Below, in pieces: positions 27,029 to 37,737 of a stretch of 64,000 nt of DNA. The position numbers and the translations under genes were made by a program. The stretch spans positions 287,212 to 351,211 of the forward strand of contig NZ_JAUYRI010000017.1 in NCBI RefSeq assembly GCF_030696885.1, written 5' to 3'. The notes beneath the pieces are model-generated. The model saw only the letters and a program-made list of their open reading frames with translations. It did not search any database and had not been told where the DNA came from. The first letter of the stretch is position 1, and the number at the start of each line of letters is the position of its first letter. The stretch is from Thiobacillus sp. GTDB lineage: Bacteria; Pseudomonadota; Gammaproteobacteria; Burkholderiales; Thiobacillaceae.

Positions 27029-27965
27029 AGGCCGCTATACCCTCGTGGGCACCCTGGTGCTGGCGGCGATCGCGCTGATGACGGCTGCCATCCTGTGGCT
27101 GGCGGGCGTGGCAGACACCATCGCGTACCAGACCTACACCATTTATTTCAAGCAGCAGTCGCTCGACGGGCTGGCGGTCGGCAGCCCGGTGAAAATGCGC
27201 GGCATCAAGGTCGGTGTGGTCGAGAGTTATCGTTTCGCCAAGGGCGGCGACGAAGCCGTCAGCGTCACCGCGCGCATTGACGAAGGCGTGCCGGTGCATG
27301 CGGGCGCCGAGGCCTACATCAAGCGCAATCTGGTCACCGGTATCGCCTCGGTCGAAATCAACAACGGCCTGAGCAACAGCCCGCTGCTCGGCAAGGCGCC
27401 CAAGGGTGAGCGCTATCCGGTCATTGCCGAGGGCAGCTCCGACATCGACAAGGTCGCCACCGCGGTGTCGCGGCTGGCGGAAAACGGCGCGCAGGTGGTG
27501 GAGCGCGTGAACACGCTGCTGTCCGATGAAAACCAGCGCGCCATCAGCCAGACGCTTGCCAACCTCAATGAGTTGTCCACTCACCTCGCCGCCAACAAGC
27601 AAAGTCTCGACGCAGTGGTACAGGGCATACGCGACGCCTCCGACGAATTCCGCTTTGCCGGCGCCAGCATCAGCCAGGCCGCCACCCGGGCCGAAGGCAG
27701 CATCGTCGGGGTCGGCAACGATGCCGAGGCCGTGCTGAAGGAGGCCTCGGTCGCGCTGGAGGCGCTGCAGCGCGACGCCAGCCTGATTTCGGGACAAATC
27801 CAGCAGCTCACCGAAACCAGCACGCTGGAGCTCACCAACGTCAGCCGCGACGTGCGCACCAGCACCGATGCCCTCACCACAGCCGGGCAGCGTCTGTCCA
27901 ATCCGCGCGCCATTCTGTTCGGTCCCGGCCAGACGCAGCTCGGCCCCGGAGAAAAATTGCCATGA
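27018..27965 (+). CDS. MlaD/MCE-domain periplasmic substrate-binding protein
   Basis: A 315-residue protein with one N-terminal membrane anchor (residues 8-28) followed by the MCE domain (YTIYFKQQSLDGLAVGSPVKMRGIKVGVVES) and a long helical region to the C-terminus, as in MlaD and PqiB-type proteins that form hexameric lipid channels. ATG 27018 is preceded by GGAGGAG; it overlaps the ATPase gene. The C-terminal helix (about residues 150-290) is longer than in E. coli MlaD. Confidence 0.9.
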   Translation: METEGRYTLVGTLVLAAIALMTAAILWLAGVADTIAYQTYTIYFKQQSLDGLAVGSPVKMRGIKVGVVESYRFAKGGDEAVSVTARIDEGVPVHAGAEAYIKRNLVTGIASVEINNGLSNSPLLGKAPKGERYPVIAEGSSDIDKVATAVSRLAENGAQVVERVNTLLSDENQRAISQTLANLNELSTHLAANKQSLDAVVQGIRDASDEFRFAGASISQAATRAEGSIVGVGNDAEAVLKEASVALEALQRDASLISGQIQQLTETSTLELTNVSRDVRTSTDALTTAGQRLSNPRAILFGPGQTQLGPGEKLP

Positions 27966-28666
27966 ACCGCGCCCTTGTCCTCGCCGCGCTGAGTCTGTTG
28001 CTGACCGGCTGTTTGAACCTGGGCCAAAAATCCAATACGCCGCCAGTGGTGTATTACGTGTTGACCGACTCCACGCTTACCGCCGAATCCAGCTCGCCGC
28101 ACGCTGAAAATGCTAATGCGCGTGAAGAATCGTCTGTCCCACAAGGGGACTCCGATTCTCTACGGGCTGAAGCCCGTGAGAAATCGTATGTGCCGACGCT
28201 GGTGGTGCTCGACACCACCACCAGCGGTTTTTACAACGCCGATCACCTTGTGTTCGGCCGCAGCGCAGAAACCCGCGGCCAATACCAGTTCGCGCGCTGG
28301 ACCGAGCGGCCCGGCAAGCGCTTCGCCGATCTGATGCGCGCACGGCTCGATCGCGTGGGCGCATACCACGTGGCCACGCCTGGCGGTTACGTGCGGGGCG
28401 ACCTGTTGCTGGATACCGGGCTGATGGAGTTCTATCACGACGCCTCCAGCGAACCGGGCCGGGTGCGGTTGGTGCTGCGCGCCGATCTGGTCGATCTCAA
28501 GCAGCGCAAGCTCCTTGGGCGCCGCGTATTCGAACAGCAGGTGGCATTGACGAGCTTCGACGCCGCCGGCGCCGCACAGGCGTCGAATCTCGCGACCGGC
28601 CGGGTGCTCGACGCGCTGACGGCCTGGCTCGCCACGCTTGAATTAGCGCCTACAATCAAGCAGTAA
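27962..28666 (+). CDS. ABC-type transport auxiliary lipoprotein (PqiC-like)
   Basis: A 234-residue lipoprotein: signal peptide with lipobox LLTGC (Cys17 acylated) and the auxiliary-component domain (PTLVVLDTTTSGFYNADHLVF, RWTERPGKRFADLMRARLDRVG). These outer-membrane lipoproteins receive lipids or brace MCE complexes. ATG overlaps the MCE gene stop by 4 bases. About 35 low-similarity residues (from SSSPHAENANARE to REKSYV, residues 43-77) interrupt the domain start and are encoded by a palindromic repeat region that keeps the frame open. Confidence 0.85.
   Translation: MNRALVLAALSLLLTGCLNLGQKSNTPPVVYYVLTDSTLTAESSSPHAENANAREESSVPQGDSDSLRAEAREKSYVPTLVVLDTTTSGFYNADHLVFGRSAETRGQYQFARWTERPGKRFADLMRARLDRVGAYHVATPGGYVRGDLLLDTGLMEFYHDASSEPGRVRLVLRADLVDLKQRKLLGRRVFEQQVALTSFDAAGAAQASNLATGRVLDALTAWLATLELAPTIKQ
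28153..28186. repeat. REP-like palindrome inserted in frame in the lipoprotein gene
   Basis: TACGGGCT-GA-AGCCCGTG forms a 7-bp perfect core, extended on both sides (CGATTCTC and AGAAATCG) into an imperfect 16-bp hairpin. A second small hairpin GTCCC-N5-GGGAC precedes it at 28136-28150, and a direct repeat (CGTGAAGAATCGT near 28120; CGTGAGAAATCGT at 28175-28187) flanks it. The codons remain open through the element. Confidence 0.65.
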
Positions 28667-28699
28667 GGCATTCCCCACAACAATCAAGAGGAGAGATCC

Positions 28700-29128
28700 A
28701 TGAAGCGCCTGCTAGCCGCCCTCTGCCTGTGTTCCGCCGCAACCCTTGCACACGCCGAAATCGCCCAGAAATTCGGCCCGATCGAGATTCACTACAACGC
28801 GCTGACCACTGATGAACTGATGCCGGAAGTCGCGCGCGCCTACAAGATCGAGCGCAGCAAGACGCGCGGTCTGGTCACCATGTCGATCCTGAAGCAGAAC
28901 ACCGTCGGCGCGCTGTCACCGATGCCGGCAAAGCTCACCGTCTACGTCACCAATCTCAACCAGCAGTTGGCCAATGTGACGATGCGCGAAGTCCGGGAGG
29001 GCACCGCAATCTATTACCTGGGCGAATTCCGCGTCGCGCCGCCTGATACGCTGAAATTCACTGCTACGGTGGAAATGGAAGGCGAGCCCAAGCGTGAGAT
29101 CGTCTTCAATCAGAAGTTCTATAAATAG
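28700..29128 (+). CDS. DUF4426 periplasmic protein
   Basis: A 142-residue secreted protein: signal peptide MKRLLAALCLCSAATLAHA, then the DUF4426 fold (FGPIEIHYNALTTDELMPEVARAYKIERSK, NPLAP-like LSPMPAKLTVYVTNLNQQ, FNQKFYK at the end). Family function is unknown. A GAGGAGAGA ribosome site precedes ATG 28700. An intrinsic terminator follows 2-30 bases after the stop. Confidence 0.85.
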   Translation: MKRLLAALCLCSAATLAHAEIAQKFGPIEIHYNALTTDELMPEVARAYKIERSKTRGLVTMSILKQNTVGALSPMPAKLTVYVTNLNQQLANVTMREVREGTAIYYLGEFRVAPPDTLKFTATVEMEGEPKREIVFNQKFYK

Positions 29129-29130
29129 AC

Positions 29131-29157
29131 ACCCGCCCTGGTCCCGGGGCTTTTTTT
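29131..29157 (+). terminator. Intrinsic terminator after the DUF4426 gene
   Basis: A GC-rich hairpin (GCCC at 29135 paired with GGGC ending at 29150) followed by seven T residues. It closes the plus-strand genes just before the convergent minus-strand gene. Confidence 0.6.
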
Positions 29158-29167
29158 CGGGTGCGCG

Positions 29168-29848
29168 TCAGGCTGGTGCGAAGTGTGAGTAGGCCAGCGC
29201 CAGCAGGCCCCACACGCCGAAACCCGCCACCGTCAGTCCGGCCGCGCGGCGCACCCACACCAGCTGCATGAAAGGCTGGATCTGGCGCGCGAACATGCCC
29301 ATGCCGAGCAGGTTCGGCAGCGTGCCGAGGCCGAACGCCAGCATCAGCGCCGCGCCCGAGGGGGCGCTGCCCGCCGCCACGGCTGAAACCAGCACTGAAT
29401 ACACCAGGCCGCAGGGCAGCCAGCCCCAGGCCAGGCCGGCCAGCAACGCCTGCGGCAGGGTCTTCACCGGCAGCAGTTTCTGGAACAGCGGCTTCACCCG
29501 GCGCCACAGCGCGCCGCCGGCACGCTCGAACACCAGCACCCATTGATTGAAGCCGGCCAGATACAGGCCGAGCAGGATCATCACGACCTGCGCCAGCACA
29601 TAGAGCAGTGTCTGCAGCGGCATGAAACCGGTGAGTTTGAGCGAAGCGCCGAGCGCACCGGCAAGCGCGCCGAACAGTGTGTAGGAGGCGATGCGGCCCA
29701 GGTTGTAGGCCAGGTGCAGGCGAAACGGCGGCGCACTGCCGTCGGCGCGGAAGGAAAACGCCGCGACGATGCCGCCGCACATGCCGACGCAATGCACGCC
29801 GCCGAGCAGACCGGCGAGGAGGGCAGCGAGCAGGGAAAATTCGATCAT
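29168..29848 (-). CDS. Sulfite exporter TauE/SafE-family membrane protein (CcoH/urease-accessory-like subgroup)
   Basis: A 226-residue membrane protein with about six helices. The start MIEFSLLAALLAGLLGGVHCVGMCGG carries the HCVGMCGG motif typical of the cytochrome-oxidase/copper-associated branch of the TauE/SafE family; a second half begins PLFQKLLP and AGLAWGWLPCGLVYS with its own Pro-Cys-Gly. ATG 29848 was preferred over an in-frame start 11 codons upstream because it gives the conserved N-terminus. A role in copper handling or anion export is possible. It follows ampG in the same direction. Confidence 0.8.
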   Translation of the reverse strand: MIEFSLLAALLAGLLGGVHCVGMCGGIVAAFSFRADGSAPPFRLHLAYNLGRIASYTLFGALAGALGASLKLTGFMPLQTLLYVLAQVVMILLGLYLAGFNQWVLVFERAGGALWRRVKPLFQKLLPVKTLPQALLAGLAWGWLPCGLVYSVLVSAVAAGSAPSGAALMLAFGLGTLPNLLGMGMFARQIQPFMQLVWVRRAAGLTVAGFGVWGLLALAYSHFAPA

Positions 29849-29884
29849 GGATGGGTACGCGAGGGCAGGTGTGCGGAACACACC

Positions 29885-31279
29885 CTAAACCGGCTTGTCC
29901 TCGGATTGGCTGGAAACAAGCTGGTCGGCCTGTCGCCCCACCAGCCACACCAGCACCAGCACCGGCACCCCGATCAGCGCGGTACCAGTGAAAAAATTCG
30001 CCCAGCCCCAGGCATCGACGAACTGGCCGGAAAACCCCGCGATGAATTTGGGCAACAGCAGCATCACCGAGGTGAACAGCGCATACTGCGTGGCCGAATA
30101 CGCCTGGTTGACGAGGCTTGAGAGGTAAGCGACGAAGGCGCTGGATGCAATGCCGGCCGAAAGGTTGTCGGCCGAAATCGTGAACACCAGCGCGCCCACA
30201 TCGTGGCCGCGCCCGGCCAGCCAGACGAACAGCAGGTTGGTCGCAGCCGACAGCACCGCGCCGAGAAACAGCGTGCGCATCACGCCCATGCGCATCACCA
30301 GCAGGCCGCCAAGTCCCGCGCCGAGGATGGTCATGATCACGCCGTAGACCTTGGAGACGGTGGCGACCTCGTCCTTGGTGAAGCCCATTTCCTGATAGAA
30401 GGGGTTGCTCATCACCCCCATCACCACGTCGGAGATGCGGTAGACCGCGATCAACGCCAGCATCAGCACCGCCTGCCACTTGTAGCGCTGGATGAAATCG
30501 ATGAAAGGCGCCAGCACCGCGCTGTGGAACCACGCCGTCGCGGTCAGCAGCCAGCCCGTGAGACCCGCTGCAGCAAAGCGCTCCCGCGTGTGCGCTTCGC
30601 GCTCGGTGGTGGTGCGGGAGATTTTCTTTTCCGGCTCGCGAATGGTCAGCGTGGTGAGGATGCCCACCGCCATCAACGCTGCCATCACCGTGTACGCCAC
30701 CTGCCAGGGCCGGAAGTCGTAGGTCGCCTCACTGGGGTCGAACGCCGCCGCAATCCACAGCGCGCCCGCGCCGGCGGTGATCATCGCGATGCGATAGCCC
30801 GCCTGATAGGTCGCCGCCATCGCCCCCTGCTTCTCGATTTCCACCGCTTCGATACGATAGGCGTCGAGCGCGATGTCCTGCGTCGCCGAGGCAAACGCGA
30901 CGGCCAGCGCGAGGTAGACCATATGGGTCAGGTTCTGTGCCGGGTCGGTGTTCGCCATCCCCAGCAGCGCCGCGGCGATGCACACCTGCGACAGCAGCAG
31001 CCACGCCCGCCGCTTGCCCAGCCGCGCGGTCAGGAAAGGCAGCGGCAAGCGGTCCACCAGCGGCGACCACAAAAACTTGAAGCCATACGCCAGCCCCACC
31101 CAGCTCAAATGCCCGATCGTCGCCCGCGCGATGCCCGCTTCCGACAGCCAGAACGACAACGTGCCCAGCACCAGCAGCAGTGGCAAGCCGGCGGAAAAGC
31201 CGAGAAACAGCATGCCGACCACGCGCGGGTGCGTGTAGACCGCAAGGGCGGCAAGCCAAGGGTGGTTGCGTACGGTCAT
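29885..31279 (-). CDS. ampG: AmpG-type muropeptide MFS transporter
   Basis: A 464-residue protein with 12 or more predicted helices. The N-terminal sequence (GMLFLGFSAGLPLLLVLGTLSFWLSEAGI) and the cytoplasmic loop KFLWSPLVDRLPLP-TARLGKRRAWLL are hallmarks of AmpG, which imports anhydromuropeptides for cell-wall recycling. The SATQDIALDAYRIE motif lies near residue 130. Its start overlaps the end of the exonuclease gene by 4 bases, so both are likely transcribed together. Confidence 0.88.
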   Translation of the reverse strand: MTVRNHPWLAALAVYTHPRVVGMLFLGFSAGLPLLLVLGTLSFWLSEAGIARATIGHLSWVGLAYGFKFLWSPLVDRLPLPFLTARLGKRRAWLLLSQVCIAAALLGMANTDPAQNLTHMVYLALAVAFASATQDIALDAYRIEAVEIEKQGAMAATYQAGYRIAMITAGAGALWIAAAFDPSEATYDFRPWQVAYTVMAALMAVGILTTLTIREPEKKISRTTTEREAHTRERFAAAGLTGWLLTATAWFHSAVLAPFIDFIQRYKWQAVLMLALIAVYRISDVVMGVMSNPFYQEMGFTKDEVATVSKVYGVIMTILGAGLGGLLVMRMGVMRTLFLGAVLSAATNLLFVWLAGRGHDVGALVFTISADNLSAGIASSAFVAYLSSLVNQAYSATQYALFTSVMLLLPKFIAGFSGQFVDAWGWANFFTGTALIGVPVLVLVWLVGRQADQLVSSQSEDKPV

Positions 31280-32055
31280 GGGGTGTAATCGTAATCGACG
31301 ATCAGCGGCGCATGGTCAGAAAAGCGCTGGTCCTTATAGACGCTGGCGAACTTTGCCGTTTTCGCAATGCCGGGCGTCGCGATCTGGTAGTCGATGCGCC
31401 AGCCGACGTTCTTGGCATACGCCTGGCCGCGGTTGCTCCACCAGGTGTAGGCCTCGCCGGTGTGTTCGGGATACAGGCTGCGGTAGACGTCGACCCAGCC
31501 GAGCTCGTCGAAGAGCCGCGTCATCCAGGCGCGCTCCTCGGGCAGGAAGCCGGAGTTCTTCTGGTTGGATTTCCAGTTTTTGAGGTCGATTTCCTGGTGG
31601 GCGATGTTCCAGTCGCCGCAGATGACGATTTCGCGGCCGCATTTGACCAGTCTTTCCAGATGCGGGAAGAAGGCGTCGAGAAAGCGGAATTTGGCTTGCT
31701 GGCGCTCGTCGCTGCTGGAACCAGACGGCTGATAGAGCGAAATGACGGCGAGGTTTCCGTAATCGGCCTCGATATAGCGGCCTTCCAGGTCGAATTCGGG
31801 TACGCCGAGGCCTTCGATAATCTGCTGCGGAGGCGTGCGGGTGTAGACGCCGACGCCGCTGTAGCCTTTTTTCTCGGCGTAATGGAAGGCGCCGCTGAGC
31901 CCATCGCATTGAATGAATTCGGGTTTGAGGTCGGTAGCCTGCGCTTTCAGCTCCTGCACGCAGACGACGTCGGCGCCCTGGGCGGGCAGCCAGTCGAAGA
32001 AGCCCTTGCTGGCGGCGGAACGGATGCCATTGAGGTTGGCCGATATAATTCGCAT
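31276..32055 (-). CDS. xthA: Exodeoxyribonuclease III
   Basis: A 259-residue AP endonuclease/3'-exonuclease of the ExoIII family: MRIISANLNGIRSAA, the metal-binding VCVQELKAQ, YSGVGVYTR, the DWNIAHQEIDLKNWKSN segment, and the C-terminal FSDHAPLIVDYD with the catalytic histidine. It repairs abasic and oxidised DNA. It is divergent from pyrE with 31 bases between the starts. Confidence 0.92.
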   Translation of the reverse strand: MRIISANLNGIRSAASKGFFDWLPAQGADVVCVQELKAQATDLKPEFIQCDGLSGAFHYAEKKGYSGVGVYTRTPPQQIIEGLGVPEFDLEGRYIEADYGNLAVISLYQPSGSSSDERQQAKFRFLDAFFPHLERLVKCGREIVICGDWNIAHQEIDLKNWKSNQKNSGFLPEERAWMTRLFDELGWVDVYRSLYPEHTGEAYTWWSNRGQAYAKNVGWRIDYQIATPGIAKTAKFASVYKDQRFSDHAPLIVDYDYTP

Positions 32056-32086
32056 TACGCTTTAATTACTCAAGAAAAGTCCAGAA

Positions 32087-32725
32087 ATGTCCGATTACAA
32101 AGCCGAGTTTGTGGAATTCGCCATTGATTCAAACGTACTGTGTTTTGGCGAGTTCAAGACCAAGGCGGGGCGCTTGAGCCCCTACTTTTTTAATGCGGGG
32201 CTGTTCAACGACGGCGACAAGTTGAAACGGCTGGGCGAATTTTACGCGAAAGCCATTGTCGACTCGGGGATCGCATTCGACGTGCTGTTTGGCCCGGCGT
32301 ACAAGGGCATCCCGCTGGCGGCGAGCATCGCGATCGCGCTGTCGGGCATGGGCCGCAATGTGCCGTTTGCGTTCAACCGCAAGGAGGCCAAAGACCATGG
32401 CGAGGGCGGCACGGTGGTCGGCGCGGCCCTGAAAGGCCGCGTGCTGATCGTCGACGACGTGATTTCGGCGGGCACCTCGGTGCGCGAGTCGGTGGACCTG
32501 ATCCGCGGCGCGGGCGCCGAACCGGCCGGCGTGGTGATCGCGCTGGACCGTATGGAGCGCGGCACCGGGGAGAAGTCCGCGGTGCAGGAAGTACGCGAGC
32601 AATTTGGCATTCCGGTGGTGGCTGTGGTCACGCTGGACAATCTGGTGGAATTTCTGGAACGTGATGCGAACCGACAAACTGAATTGCAGGCCGTGGCTGA
32701 CTACCGTGCACGGTATGGCGTTTAG
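32087..32725 (+). CDS. pyrE: Orotate phosphoribosyltransferase
   Basis: A 212-residue enzyme of pyrimidine synthesis that joins orotate and PRPP. Recognisable are [20 protein letters not shown] at the N-terminus, the flexible loop [14 protein letters not shown], and the PRPP-binding motif [13 protein letters not shown] near residue 125. Length is normal. It overlaps the following gene. Confidence 0.95.
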   Translation: MSDYKAEFVEFAIDSNVLCFGEFKTKAGRLSPYFFNAGLFNDGDKLKRLGEFYAKAIVDSGIAFDVLFGPAYKGIPLAASIAIALSGMGRNVPFAFNRKEAKDHGEGGTVVGAALKGRVLIVDDVISAGTSVRESVDLIRGAGAEPAGVVIALDRMERGTGEKSAVQEVREQFGIPVVAVVTLDNLVEFLERDANRQTELQAVADYRARYGV

Positions 32726-33314
32726 CCTGCTGGCAGCGGTATTGCTGCTGAGCGCGGGGACGGCGCAGGCGGCGATGTATCGCTGGGTGGACGGCAACGG
32801 CCGCGTGCACTACAGCGACACGCCGCCGACGACCTACCAGAGGAGCGGTGGCGCCGAGATGAGCAAGCAGGGCGTGGTGATCAAGCGCACGCAGTCCGAG
32901 GCGGAACGCCGCGCGGAGGTGGAGCGCCAGGCGGAACAGGCGCGGATCCAGGAAGAACAGAACCGGCAGGCGCAGGTCGACCGTGCGCTGATGGCCACCT
33001 ACACCACCGAGGCAGAAATCGACCTGGCGCGCGACCGCGCGCTGGAACACCACAAGCTGGCGATCAAGGGGGCGGAAATTCGCGGTACGGCGGTGAACGC
33101 CACGCTGGTCGACCTGAAGCAGCGCATTGCCAACATCGAAAAGGCGGGCCGCCCGGTGGGTGCCGGTCTGACCGATCAACTGGAACAGGCCAATCGTGAA
33201 CACCAGGACCTGAAACGCGTGATTCAGAACAACCAGGAGGCGATGGAAAAGGTGCGCGCGAAGTATGCGGCCGACAAGGCGCGTTTCAGGCAGCTGTCCG
33301 GCAACCCGCAGTAG
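32664..33314 (+). CDS. DUF4124-domain periplasmic protein
   Basis: A secreted protein whose mature N-terminus shows the DUF4124 signature ([19 protein letters not shown]). The remainder, to residue 216, is a charged coiled coil rich in Glu, Arg and Gln. Two starts are possible: ATG 32664, which gives a signal peptide with positive charges but overlaps pyrE by 62 bases, and ATG 32715, which gives a very short uncharged n-region. I prefer 32664, with low certainty. Function unknown; often linked to the envelope. Confidence 0.75.
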   Translation: MRTDKLNCRPWLTTVHGMAFSLLAAVLLLSAGTAQAAMYRWVDGNGRVHYSDTPPTTYQRSGGAEMSKQGVVIKRTQSEAERRAEVERQAEQARIQEEQNRQAQVDRALMATYTTEAEIDLARDRALEHHKLAIKGAEIRGTAVNATLVDLKQRIANIEKAGRPVGAGLTDQLEQANREHQDLKRVIQNNQEAMEKVRAKYAADKARFRQLSGNPQ

Positions 33315-33340
33315 CGCGGGGCGGATATCCGCCACACAAA

Positions 33341-33364
33341 AGGCCGCAAGCATGCGGCCTTTTT
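33341..33364. terminator. Bidirectional intrinsic terminator between DUF4124 gene and gatB
   Basis: AGGCCGCA and TGCGGCCT form a perfect 8-bp stem with a 4-base loop, flanked by A residues on the left and T residues on the right, so it can end transcription from both convergent genes (gatB ends at 33370). Confidence 0.85.
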
Positions 33365-33369
33365 CTCGC

Positions 33370-34797
33370 TTACTGCAAGCGGGCTTTCAACAGGTCGTTG
33401 ACCTGCGCCGGGTTGGCTTTGCCGCGGCTGGCTTTCATCACCTGGCCGACCAGCGCGTTGAAGGCCTTGTCCTTGCCCGCGCGGAATTCCTCGACGGATT
33501 TTTGATTCGCGGCCAGCACCTCGTCGACGATTTTTTCCAGTTCGCCGGAATCGGACATCTGCTTCAGGCCGCGCGCCTCGATGATCGCATCGACTTCGCC
33601 GGCACCTTCCCACAGGCCTTCGAACACCTGTTTGGCCAGCTTGCCGGACAGCGTGCCGTCCTGGATACGCGCGATCAGCGCACCGAGTTGCGCGGCGGAC
33701 ACGGGGCTCGCCGCGATGCCGAGCTCGGCCTTGTTCAGTGCGGCCGAGAGTTCACCCATCACCCAGTTGGCGGCGAGTTTTCCCTGGCCGCAGGCGCGTG
33801 CGGCGGTTTCGAAATAATCGGCGAGCGCGCGCGATCCGGTCAGCACGGCCGCATCGTAGGCCGACACGCCATACTCGGCCTGGAAGCGTGCCTGCATCGC
33901 AGCGGGCAGTTCGGGAAGCGCGGCGCGCACGCGTTCGATCCAGTCCTCGTCGAGCTTCACCGGCAGCAGGTCGGGGTCGGGGAAGTAGCGGTAGTCGTGC
34001 GCGTCTTCCTTGCTGCGCATCATCCGCGTCTCGCCAGTGTCGGGGTCGAACAGCACCGTGGCCTGCTCGATGCGTCCGCCGTCTTCCAGCGTCTCGATCT
34101 GCCAGCGCACCTCGTAGTCGATCGCCTGCTGCAGAAACTTGAAGGAGTTGAGGTTCTTGATCTCGCGGCGGGTGCCGAATTCAGCCTGCCCCACCGGGCG
34201 CACCGAAACGTTGGCGTCGACGCGGAAGCTGCCTTCCTGCATGTTGCCGTCGCAGATGCCGATCCAGGTCACCAGCGTGTGCAGCGCGCGCGCATAGGCG
34301 ACGGCCTCGGCGCTGGAACGCATCTCCGGCTCGGAGACGATTTCCAGCAGCGGCGTGCCGGCGCGGTTCAGATCGATCCCGGTCATGCCGTGGAAATCTT
34401 CGTGCAGCGACTTGCCGGCGTCCTCTTCCATGTGTGCGCGGGTCAGATTGACCGTCTTTTCTTCGCCCTCCACCACGATTTTCAGCGCGCCGCCCTCGAC
34501 GATGGGCTTCGCCAGCTGGCTGATCTGATAGCCCTTGGGAAGATCGGGGTAGAAATAGTTCTTGCGGTCGAACACGTTGACACGGTTGAGGTTCGCCCCG
34601 ATTGCGAGGCCGAACTTGATCGCGCATTCCACCGCGCCGCGGTTCAGCACCGGCAGCACGCCGGGCAGCGCGATGTCGACCGCGCTCGCCTGGGTGTTGG
34701 GCGCGGCACCGAACGCGGTGCTGCTGCCCGAAAAGATTTTCGATTTCGTGGCGAGCTGGGTGTGGACTTCCAGCCCGATGACGGTCTCCCACTTCAT
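33370..34797 (-). CDS. gatB: Aspartyl/glutamyl-tRNA amidotransferase subunit B
   Basis: A 475-residue subunit that activates misacylated Glu-tRNA-Gln/Asp-tRNA-Asn for amidation. Starts [13 protein letters not shown], followed by [19 protein letters not shown] sequence ([17 protein letters not shown]) and [19 protein letters not shown]; the C-terminal YqeY-like tail ([19 protein letters not shown]) is intact. It overlaps gatA by 4 bases (ATGA). Confidence 0.95.
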   Translation of the reverse strand: MKWETVIGLEVHTQLATKSKIFSGSSTAFGAAPNTQASAVDIALPGVLPVLNRGAVECAIKFGLAIGANLNRVNVFDRKNYFYPDLPKGYQISQLAKPIVEGGALKIVVEGEEKTVNLTRAHMEEDAGKSLHEDFHGMTGIDLNRAGTPLLEIVSEPEMRSSAEAVAYARALHTLVTWIGICDGNMQEGSFRVDANVSVRPVGQAEFGTRREIKNLNSFKFLQQAIDYEVRWQIETLEDGGRIEQATVLFDPDTGETRMMRSKEDAHDYRYFPDPDLLPVKLDEDWIERVRAALPELPAAMQARFQAEYGVSAYDAAVLTGSRALADYFETAARACGQGKLAANWVMGELSAALNKAELGIAASPVSAAQLGALIARIQDGTLSGKLAKQVFEGLWEGAGEVDAIIEARGLKQMSDSGELEKIVDEVLAANQKSVEEFRAGKDKAFNALVGQVMKASRGKANPAQVNDLLKARLQ

Positions 34798-36251
34798 TTC
34801 AGGCCCTCCGGCGCGTGCGCATGCCAGTCGGTGGCGCGCTGGTATTGATGGGCGACGTTGAGCATTTTCGCTTCGCTGAAATAATTGCCGACCAGCTGCA
34901 GACCGATCGGCAGCCCCTTGGTGTCGAAGCCGCACGGCAGGCTCATGCCGGGCAGGCCCGCGAGGTTGGCGGGAATGGTGTAGAGGTCGTTCAGATACAT
35001 CTCGACCGGATCGTCGGATTTCTCGCCCAGTTTGAACGCGGTGCCCGGCGCGGTGGGGCCGAGGATGACGTCGCAGGTCTTGAACGCCTCGGAAAAATCG
35101 TCGGCGATCAAGCGGCGGATTTTCTGCGCCTGCAGGTAGTAGGCGTCGTAGTAACCGTGGGAGAGCACATAGGCGCCGATCAGGATGCGCCGCTTCACTT
35201 CCGCGCCGAAACCCTGCGCACGCGTCTTGCAGTACATGTCGTCGAGATTGGCGTAATCCGGCGCGCGGTAGCCGTAGCGCACGCCGTCGAAGCGCGACAG
35301 GTTGGACGAGGCTTCGGCGGGGGCCAGCACGTAGTAGACCGGGATCGCGAGCTTCGAATTGGCGAGCGAGATCTCGACCGGGGTGGCGCCGAGCTTCTTC
35401 AGTTCGGCGACCGCGGCGTCCACGGCGGCGGCGACTTCGTTGTTGAGCCCCTCGGCGAAGAACTCCCTGGGCAGCCCGACGCGCAGGCCGGCGAGCGGCT
35501 TCTCCAGATCGCGCGTGTAATCCTCTTTCTCGCGTTCCAGGCTGGTCGAGTCCCGGGGGTCGAAGCCGGTCATCGCATTCAGCAGCAGCGCGCAGTCCTC
35601 GGCCGAAAGCGCCATTGGCCCGGCCTGGTCGAGGCTGGAGGCAAACGCGATCATGCCGTAGCGCGACACCAGCCCGTAGGTGGGCTTGAGGCCGGTGATG
35701 CCGGTAAGCGCGGCCGGCTGGCGGATCGAGCCGCCGGTGTCGGTGCCGGTGGCGGCGGGCGCCATCCGCGCCGCCACGCAGGCCGCAGCGCCGCCCGAGG
35801 AGCCGCCCGGCACATAGGCCAGGTTCCAGGGATTTTTCACCGCGCCGAAATAACTGGTTTCGTTGGACGACCCCATCGCGAACTCGTCCATGTTGGTCTT
35901 GCCGAGCGAGGGCATGCCGGCGGCCTTGAAGCGCTCGATCACCGTGGCGTCATAGGGCGCGACGAAATTGGACAGCATTTTCGAGCCGCAGGTGGTGAGC
36001 CAGCCATCGGTGCAGAAGATGTCCTTGTGCGCCACCGGAATCCCGGTCAGCGGCCCGGCATTGCCTGCGGCGATGCGCACGTCGGCGCCGGCGGCCTCGA
36101 GCAGGGTCTTGTCGGGATCGACCGTGATGAAGGCATTGATCGCCGGGTTGAGCGCAGCGATGCGGTCGAGATAAACCTGCGCCAGTTCGCGGCTGGACAC
36201 CTGCTTGGCGGCCAGTTGGGCGGCCAGTGTGGAAAGGCTTGCGTCAGACAT
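34794..36251 (-). CDS. gatA: Aspartyl/glutamyl-tRNA amidotransferase subunit A
   Basis: A 485-residue amidase-signature protein that releases ammonia from glutamine. Catalytic lysine in PVAHKDIF, cis-serine and nucleophile in [10 protein letters not shown] and [13 protein letters not shown]. It is the second gene of gatCAB, five bases after gatC, and translationally coupled to gatB. Confidence 0.95.
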   Translation of the reverse strand: MSDASLSTLAAQLAAKQVSSRELAQVYLDRIAALNPAINAFITVDPDKTLLEAAGADVRIAAGNAGPLTGIPVAHKDIFCTDGWLTTCGSKMLSNFVAPYDATVIERFKAAGMPSLGKTNMDEFAMGSSNETSYFGAVKNPWNLAYVPGGSSGGAAACVAARMAPAATGTDTGGSIRQPAALTGITGLKPTYGLVSRYGMIAFASSLDQAGPMALSAEDCALLLNAMTGFDPRDSTSLEREKEDYTRDLEKPLAGLRVGLPREFFAEGLNNEVAAAVDAAVAELKKLGATPVEISLANSKLAIPVYYVLAPAEASSNLSRFDGVRYGYRAPDYANLDDMYCKTRAQGFGAEVKRRILIGAYVLSHGYYDAYYLQAQKIRRLIADDFSEAFKTCDVILGPTAPGTAFKLGEKSDDPVEMYLNDLYTIPANLAGLPGMSLPCGFDTKGLPIGLQLVGNYFSEAKMLNVAHQYQRATDWHAHAPEGLK

Positions 36252-36256
36252 GATGC

Positions 36257-36544
36257 TTACTCGATGACTTTGGGCACGAGGTAGAGCCCGTTCTCGACCG
36301 CCGGGGCAACCGCCTGGAAGGTCGTGTGGCGGTCGGACTCGGTCACGGCGTCGTCGCGCAGGCGCTGATAGACCTCCTGCGCATGCGCCATCGGCGCGAT
36401 GCCGGCCGTGTCCACCGCCTGCATGGTGGCGATCAGACCGAAAATGTTGTTGAGCTGGGCTTGCGTGGCCGCGGCCTCGGCATCGCTGGTCTCGATGCGT
36501 GCGAGGCGGGCGATGCGTTTGATGTCGTCCGTGCTGAGGGACAT
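36257..36544 (-). CDS. gatC: Aspartyl/glutamyl-tRNA amidotransferase subunit C
   Basis: A 95-residue small subunit that holds GatA and GatB together: [18 protein letters not shown] start, [25 protein letters not shown], and the conserved C-terminal [12 protein letters not shown]. First gene of the operon, divergent from mreB with 100 bases between starts that must contain both promoters. Confidence 0.94.
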   Translation of the reverse strand: MSLSTDDIKRIARLARIETSDAEAAATQAQLNNIFGLIATMQAVDTAGIAPMAHAQEVYQRLRDDAVTESDRHTTFQAVAPAVENGLYLVPKVIE

Positions 36545-36572
36545 GAAACCACCTGCTGAGGTACTTGAATGA

Positions 36573-37688
<1,116 letters not shown>

Positions 37689-37737
37689 GCGCAGCCCACC
37701 CCGGTTTCGTCCCCTGTTTCGTCGCTAGGGGCTGCTG

